From positions 1 to 35,795 of the IMG/VR virus record IMGVR_UViG_3300032238_001554: a DNA stretch of 35,795 nucleotides. The stretch is one strand, 5' to 3'. The notes beneath the pieces were generated by a model, which was given only the letters and a program-made list of their open reading frames with translations, had not been told where the DNA came from and made no database searches. The DNA is from a virus. Of this stretch, positions 32,043 through 35,795 are shown in pieces. A program made the position numbers and the translations under genes. Within the stretch, counting starts at the first letter, position 1. Each line of letters opens with the position of its first letter.

Positions 32043-32696
32043 TTATTTAGACTGGAAGTATTTATTTATTCTCCTGCTCAATCTTACTCTTGGATCATCC
32101 TCTTTTCTATTTAATGTGTTATAAGTCAATATAAAACCTAAACTTAGAAAAACCCTTCTTGAAGCAAATTCGTTCGTCCAGTGCTTATATAATGAAGCTT
32201 CAAAGCAATAAATATCCCTTTCATTTATATTAATTGATTTATTACCAATAAAAAATTCATAATCATCGGATAAGACACTTATATTACACTTATAGTTTAT
32301 ATATCCATCTATAGAAGCATCATAATGTGGATTAATTTTTCCACCCTTATTCATATCTACCGCTTGAAGAAAAATATTATCCTTCGGAAAATTAAATTCC
32401 TTTGATATTCTATCAATTATATTGTAAATAAACTCAGGTAATGTATCTTGAGATACATCTGAAATTGATTGGAAGTTTGTGATGTAGTTGGTAAGGGGTG
32501 TGTTTGAAATATCAAAAATGCAAGACTTTCCTTTTAGGTCTTTGGACAATTCTGATAAATGATAATTACTATCATTTCCTGTGTGGTTAACAGAATCAAT
32601 CCATTTAACTATTTGCTTTGATTCATCTTCCGTGATGAACTTTTTTTTTATCTTATATTTTTGTGATTCCGTACCTTCCAATCTTTTTAAGCCCAT
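32043..32696 (-). CDS. 2OG-Fe(II) oxygenase
   Basis: A 217-aa protein with the double-stranded beta-helix iron site. HYD at His124-Asp126 is in INPHYDASIDGYINYKCNIS, the distal His is His172 (LYKHWTNE), and the 2-oxoglutarate-binding Arg is Arg181 (RRVFLSLGF). Such enzymes hydroxylate proteins (prolyl hydroxylase type), nucleic acids or small molecules, and are frequent in marine T4-like phages with unknown targets. The start at 32696 overlaps the preceding gene by 44 bases. No later in-frame Met precedes the core, so this start is kept. An exact GGATATATAA occurs at 32297-32306 inside the gene but faces no nearby start. Confidence 0.85.
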   Translation of the reverse strand: MGLKRLEGTESQKYKIKKKFITEDESKQIVKWIDSVNHTGNDSNYHLSELSKDLKGKSCIFDISNTPLTNYITNFQSISDVSQDTLPEFIYNIIDRISKEFNFPKDNIFLQAVDMNKGGKINPHYDASIDGYINYKCNISVLSDDYEFFIGNKSININERDIYCFEASLYKHWTNEFASRRVFLSLGFILTYNTLNRKEDDPRVRLSRRINKYFQSK

Positions 32697-32919
32697 GTTT
32701 TTCTAAAAATTCTTTAGGATTCATAGCTTCTATTGTTGTTAATTCAGCAGAATCTATCATCTGTTTTGCCTTTTCGTCAGTAACTGCCAATACGCATAAT
32801 TTATGTGTTGCTGGTAATTCCCCGGTAGGTGATAAATCTATCCTTAAGATGTTATCATTTTTCATTTTTTCTCTTGCTTGAAGAACCTTAGATTCTTCAC
32901 ATAGTATACAGATTCTCAT
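32653..32919 (-). CDS. 88-aa unknown small protein
   Basis: A small alpha/beta-looking protein (MRICILCEESKVLQAREKMK ... PATHKLCVLAVTDEKAKQMI ... NPKEFLEKHGLKKIG). I recall similar short proteins in marine T4-like phages but know no function. The CILC pair might bind metal but has no partner Cys pair. It overlaps the previous gene by four bases (ATGA) and the oxygenase gene by 44 bases, so it belongs to one message with them. Confidence 0.7.
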   Translation of the reverse strand: MRICILCEESKVLQAREKMKNDNILRIDLSPTGELPATHKLCVLAVTDEKAKQMIDSAELTTIEAMNPKEFLEKHGLKKIGRYGITKI

Positions 32920-33164
32920 GGTTTATTTTTTTTTATAATATCTAAAAGTTCCTTTTTCTCTTCGTCTGAGATCGGTTTACTTTTTCTCATGTTAACAACT
33001 TCTTTTATCTGATCTGAAGTATATGTATTTAGTAATTCTGCCTTTGCAGTTTCGCATTCTCTATACGTCATTTCGAACGCATCTGCAACGTTATTAACCC
33101 AAGAGTCAGTTTCAACCGACTGTAGATATTTGTTATCAGTTTTTCTTTGTATCAGCTTTATCAT
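32916..33164 (-). CDS. 82-aa unknown small helical protein
   Basis: A short, mostly helical protein (MIKLIQRKTDNKYLQSVETD ... ECETAKAELLNTYTSDQIKE ... DEEKKELLDIIKK). No family is recognised. It starts 11 bases after the LamG-type gene and overlaps the 88-aa gene by ATGA. The coupled arrangement and balanced composition support a real gene. Its function is unknown. Confidence 0.68.
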   Translation of the reverse strand: MIKLIQRKTDNKYLQSVETDSWVNNVADAFEMTYRECETAKAELLNTYTSDQIKEVVNMRKSKPISDEEKKELLDIIKKNKP

Positions 33165-33175
33165 GTTAATATATT

Positions 33176-35239
33176 TTAATTATTGGTTACTGTAAATGTT
33201 AGTGTACCATTAGCACTAAATTGGTTTTTAAGATTTGTTGGCACGGTTACCATAATTCCATTAGGTCCACCCTCTGTGTAAATTAAATTGAAGACGTTAT
33301 TTTGATCATTGTTCAGCAATGTAATTAGTTCTTGGATATCATTAACAAGTGAGGTATTAGCAGCATAGATGGTTTGTATTTGGTTACCGTCACTATACAA
33401 ATCTATAGTAACATCTGAAAAAGAAAATTCTGCAATAACCTCACCGTATATCTCTATAGGAGTAGTGTCGGTATCCTGCTTTACTTTAATCTCTATTGGT
33501 GTATAGTAGAGTAAGTTATCGGCCAGGTCTCCTGGTCCTCCAGTTGCAACTACATCTATTACAATAAATCCATCTTTAATAAGAAAAGTTGAAATATAAG
33601 GTGCAATAAGTGGTGGAAACCCAGGACCATTATCGAACGAATATTTGAGTGGAGTGATTATTTCTACCCTGTCTCTTTGGAAAGAATTGTAAATTGGTCC
33701 TGTGATGCTATTATATGCAACATAATACCCATACCCTCCGGATGGAGCTTGATCCCAAGTTAAGCCATGACCAAGTGTGTTTTCTAGAACATCGACAACT
33801 AATCCACCATCAGATGTCAATTCAGAGGAAGCATTCCAATTAGTTGGTACTTGCCCTGTAGCAATAAAAACACATCCTGTTTCGTTAATAGTCCCGATTT
33901 GAACATCAGCAATATTACTAAAATCATCTCCGCTTTGATATGCTGTGATAGTGTATTCTTCCCCAACAATTAATCCATAATTAAATGATGAAATAGTTGT
34001 ACCTACTATTGAACCGGTTTGAGTTAACAGAGCTCTGTATGTTCCAATACTGTTTATTAATTTAACATTGTCTAAATCTCCAGGTAATGTTGTAGTTCCA
34101 TCTGCTCCAAAATTCCAAGATTTTGTATAGCTAGAAGGATATGTATACACTCCTACAGGAGCAATACTTCCAAGAGGGGGATTAGTATTCCACTGTGCTA
34201 ATGGCATATTGAAAGTCCCGGTGTTCACATAAAGGGGTTGTCCAAATCCTGGAACATTAATACCATATTCACCATCAATAAAAAGTATATAAGGATCGCT
34301 CCCCTCGTTATAACCAGCAGGAACCCATATTGCATCATTATTGACTCTAATATAAGTGATATTAACTGCTACAAAATCAGCACCACTGATGGCTATTACA
34401 GTTGGAGGATCAGTTGGTATTCCATCATTCTTTACAGAAATATCGCTATCGCTTTTTATAGTGTTGTTTGGAAATTTTGTTGCTCCCTCTGTTCTAAAGA
34501 TCCAAGTACCGTCTATGGATGTACCCCATGGACTTTCGATCACTATTGTGGCATTACCTGTTCCAACATTGATAGTTGAAGAATTGCAAGTTAGTAAGCT
34601 TGTATTTCCAATTGGGATGAGGGGTTCCGTAGGTGGTGTAAATACTTCGGTGTATATTGCTGAATTCTTTACAATACGTAAGTTACTAATCCTTCCTGAA
34701 AAGAAACTTGTGTTACCGAATTCACCGATAGTAACCTCTATACCTCCTTCACCTGTGATAGGAGTAGTTTCTGCACTCACTGTTCCAACTATGGCACCAT
34801 TCTGATACAGGGTTATATTTGATCCATTCCAAACTGCAGCCAAATGAACCCACTGATCTAATGGTAAATTAACAGAGCTAGTTGCTGATTTTCCAGTAGG
34901 ATTGTTGTCTCCTCCCTGTCCAGCACCAGTGGCGATTGTTACTTTCCCATCGCTAGCTAACGATAAAAGATAGGTTGAATAATTTTGAGATGGTATACCA
35001 TCTTTTTGTATAATAACACAAGAACCAGCTGGATATGCACCTGTGTAGATCCACGTCTCAATAGTCCAAGAGGTAGCATCACCCAGTCTTAAATTTATAC
35101 TGTCGGGAATTGATATTGATTGGGTTCCATCAAATCCGTTACTATATAAAGGTACATCTCCATCAATAGTTAGTGGAGTCCCAAAACTACCTGTTAGGGT
35201 TTGTCCCGATACGTTATTTACAATATATTTTGTTGACAT
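33176..35239 (-). CDS. LamG/concanavalin A-like adhesin, 687 aa
   Basis: Residues about 35-200 form a LamG-type jellyroll. Key blocks are GFDGTQSISIPDSINLRLGD, TSWTIETWIYTGAYPAGSCV, LDQWVHLAAVWNGSNITLYQ, and FFSGRISNLRIVKNSAIYT, which is the usual last strand. The rest is Gly/Asn/Thr-rich beta structure (SWNFGADGTTTLPGDL is a block common in marine phage fibres). The last 60 residues (DIQELITLLNNDQNNVFNLI... to the end) resemble the C-terminus of the adjacent upstream protein. LamG domains often bind glycans, so a host-surface or tail-fibre role is inferred. It is 22 bases after its neighbour. Confidence 0.8.
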   Translation of the reverse strand: MSTKYIVNNVSGQTLTGSFGTPLTIDGDVPLYSNGFDGTQSISIPDSINLRLGDATSWTIETWIYTGAYPAGSCVIIQKDGIPSQNYSTYLLSLASDGKVTIATGAGQGGDNNPTGKSATSSVNLPLDQWVHLAAVWNGSNITLYQNGAIVGTVSAETTPITGEGGIEVTIGEFGNTSFFSGRISNLRIVKNSAIYTEVFTPPTEPLIPIGNTSLLTCNSSTINVGTGNATIVIESPWGTSIDGTWIFRTEGATKFPNNTIKSDSDISVKNDGIPTDPPTVIAISGADFVAVNITYIRVNNDAIWVPAGYNEGSDPYILFIDGEYGINVPGFGQPLYVNTGTFNMPLAQWNTNPPLGSIAPVGVYTYPSSYTKSWNFGADGTTTLPGDLDNVKLINSIGTYRALLTQTGSIVGTTISSFNYGLIVGEEYTITAYQSGDDFSNIADVQIGTINETGCVFIATGQVPTNWNASSELTSDGGLVVDVLENTLGHGLTWDQAPSGGYGYYVAYNSITGPIYNSFQRDRVEIITPLKYSFDNGPGFPPLIAPYISTFLIKDGFIVIDVVATGGPGDLADNLLYYTPIEIKVKQDTDTTPIEIYGEVIAEFSFSDVTIDLYSDGNQIQTIYAANTSLVNDIQELITLLNNDQNNVFNLIYTEGGPNGIMVTVPTNLKNQFSANGTLTFTVTNN

Positions 35240-35261
35240 TCTATTTTTATTTTTTTAATTT

Positions 35262-35795
35262 TTAATCGTTAAATACATAAATTGAGTATGTTCCACCTGA
35301 ACAGTATTGTGCTTTTAATGATGGGTTAATATATAAACCAATGGTTCCATCATTATTATCAAAGAAATATCCAAATGACCTAAAGTTATTATTAAATAAC
35401 GTAACTAATTCTTGAGTATTATTTACAGTTTGACTAGTGGTGCCGCCATTATTACTAAACACACCATCACAATGAAAATTAAAACTGGTGTAATTAATGG
35501 GGAATGTTAGTGATTGACTATAAACTGGAATATAACCTGATATTTCATATACTGAATCAACATTTAAAATATCATCTTCATCATAAAAAGATACTCTCTT
35601 ATCACCTAATCTTCTCTCAAAAATTTGTTTGGTATAATGTTGATAGAATGATGAATCCGAGCTAGTACCAGTTACTGTAATTACAATATCATCAGAATAA
35701 AGTGTACTAACTGTTATTGTGATGTCATCAACACCATCAACACCGCCAAATAAACTACCAACTATTGTTAATGTTTCACTTTCAGAATAACCACC
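35262..35795 (-). CDS. Beta-rich virion/fibre protein, 5' part outside window
   Basis: The frame is open from the window end, giving at least 177 residues before the TAA at 35262. A GTG at 35462 could be mistaken for its start, but codons upstream remain open and meaningful (GVDGVDDITITVSTLYSDDI; RLGDKRVSFYDEDDILNVDS). The visible part is beta-rich, Asn/Thr/Ser-rich. Its last 60 residues (NTQELVTLFNNNFRSFGYFF ... YSIYVFND) parallel the C-terminus of the next gene, suggesting a shared terminal domain. A structural or adhesin role is inferred. Confidence 0.75.
   Translation of the reverse strand, partial: GGYSESETLTIVGSLFGGVDGVDDITITVSTLYSDDIVITVTGTSSDSSFYQHYTKQIFERRLGDKRVSFYDEDDILNVDSVYEISGYIPVYSQSLTFPINYTSFNFHCDGVFSNNGGTTSQTVNNTQELVTLFNNNFRSFGYFFDNNDGTIGLYINPSLKAQYCSGGTYSIYVFND

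Noticed and set aside
32297-32306. Exact GGATATATAA decamer inside the oxygenase gene
   Set aside because: No start codon of a plausible gene lies within 60 nt downstream; it encodes the GYIN residues and is probably a chance match.
35262-35462. A separate 66-aa gene starting at GTG 35462
   Set aside because: The frame remains open upstream to the window edge with coherent beta-rich protein sequence, so this is the C-terminal part of a longer gene.

Overview
The window is a piece of a large, AT-rich, T4-like myovirus genome. The hallmark set is a gp23-type major capsid protein with a cleavable propeptide, a gp21-type prohead protease, gp20-type portals, a gp4-type head-completion nuclease, a gp55-type late sigma factor, and the replication proteins gp44, gp62, gp30 ligase and RNase H. 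Proteins are much diverged from coliphage T4, and gene order differs from it. Leaders are A-rich with little Shine-Dalgarno signal, and two TAnnTTTG elements resemble Bacteroidota -7 boxes, so a Bacteroidota host is possible but unproven. No tRNA, integrase, insertion sequence or CRISPR array was seen.

All genes but one lie on the minus strand and are read from right to left. 35795-32043: two adhesin-like proteins (one cut by the window edge), two small proteins and a 2OG-Fe(II) oxygenase. 31987-29077: a 771-aa protein with C-terminal repeats, a possible -1 frame extension, and the late sigma factor. 28979-24686: head-completion nuclease, an unknown, and two tandem full-length portal genes. 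24555-20215: a compact replication block (ligase, clamp loader large subunit, guanylate kinase, RNase H, probable clamp loader small subunit). 20169-12689: collagen-like fibre, a UVR-motif protein, an unknown, a DUF115/MptE-like protein, a UvdE-like protein and a zincless Fpg/Nei glycosylase. 12685-12419: the only plus-strand gene, with its own terminator. 12398-4447: DEDD exonuclease, nucleotidyltransferase, an 870-aa probable head-internal protein, a protease-scaffold fusion and the major capsid protein, closed by a strong terminator. 4350-1: five coiled-coil-rich proteins, probably internal head or core proteins.

The late genes share a decamer, RGATATATAM on the minus strand, placed 12-19 nt before the ATG of seven transcription units (32006, 27914, 20187, 11677, 8283, 4368, 2245). 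It resembles the T4 late promoter TATAAATA and is the likely target of the gp55-type sigma encoded here. The replication block and the repair genes lack it.

The most unusual features are: (1) two adjacent full-length paralogous portal genes; (2) a prohead protease fused to a scaffold-like tail of 14 tandem 14-residue repeats, nearly every one carrying a predicted site for T4-type protease; (3) shared N-terminal motifs across many proteins (NP-hydrophobic-aromatic-ESL, SLNE) that look like head-targeting and cleavage signals; and (4) an A9-G-stop slippery site followed by an 80-codon open -1 frame that ends in TAATG at the sigma gene.
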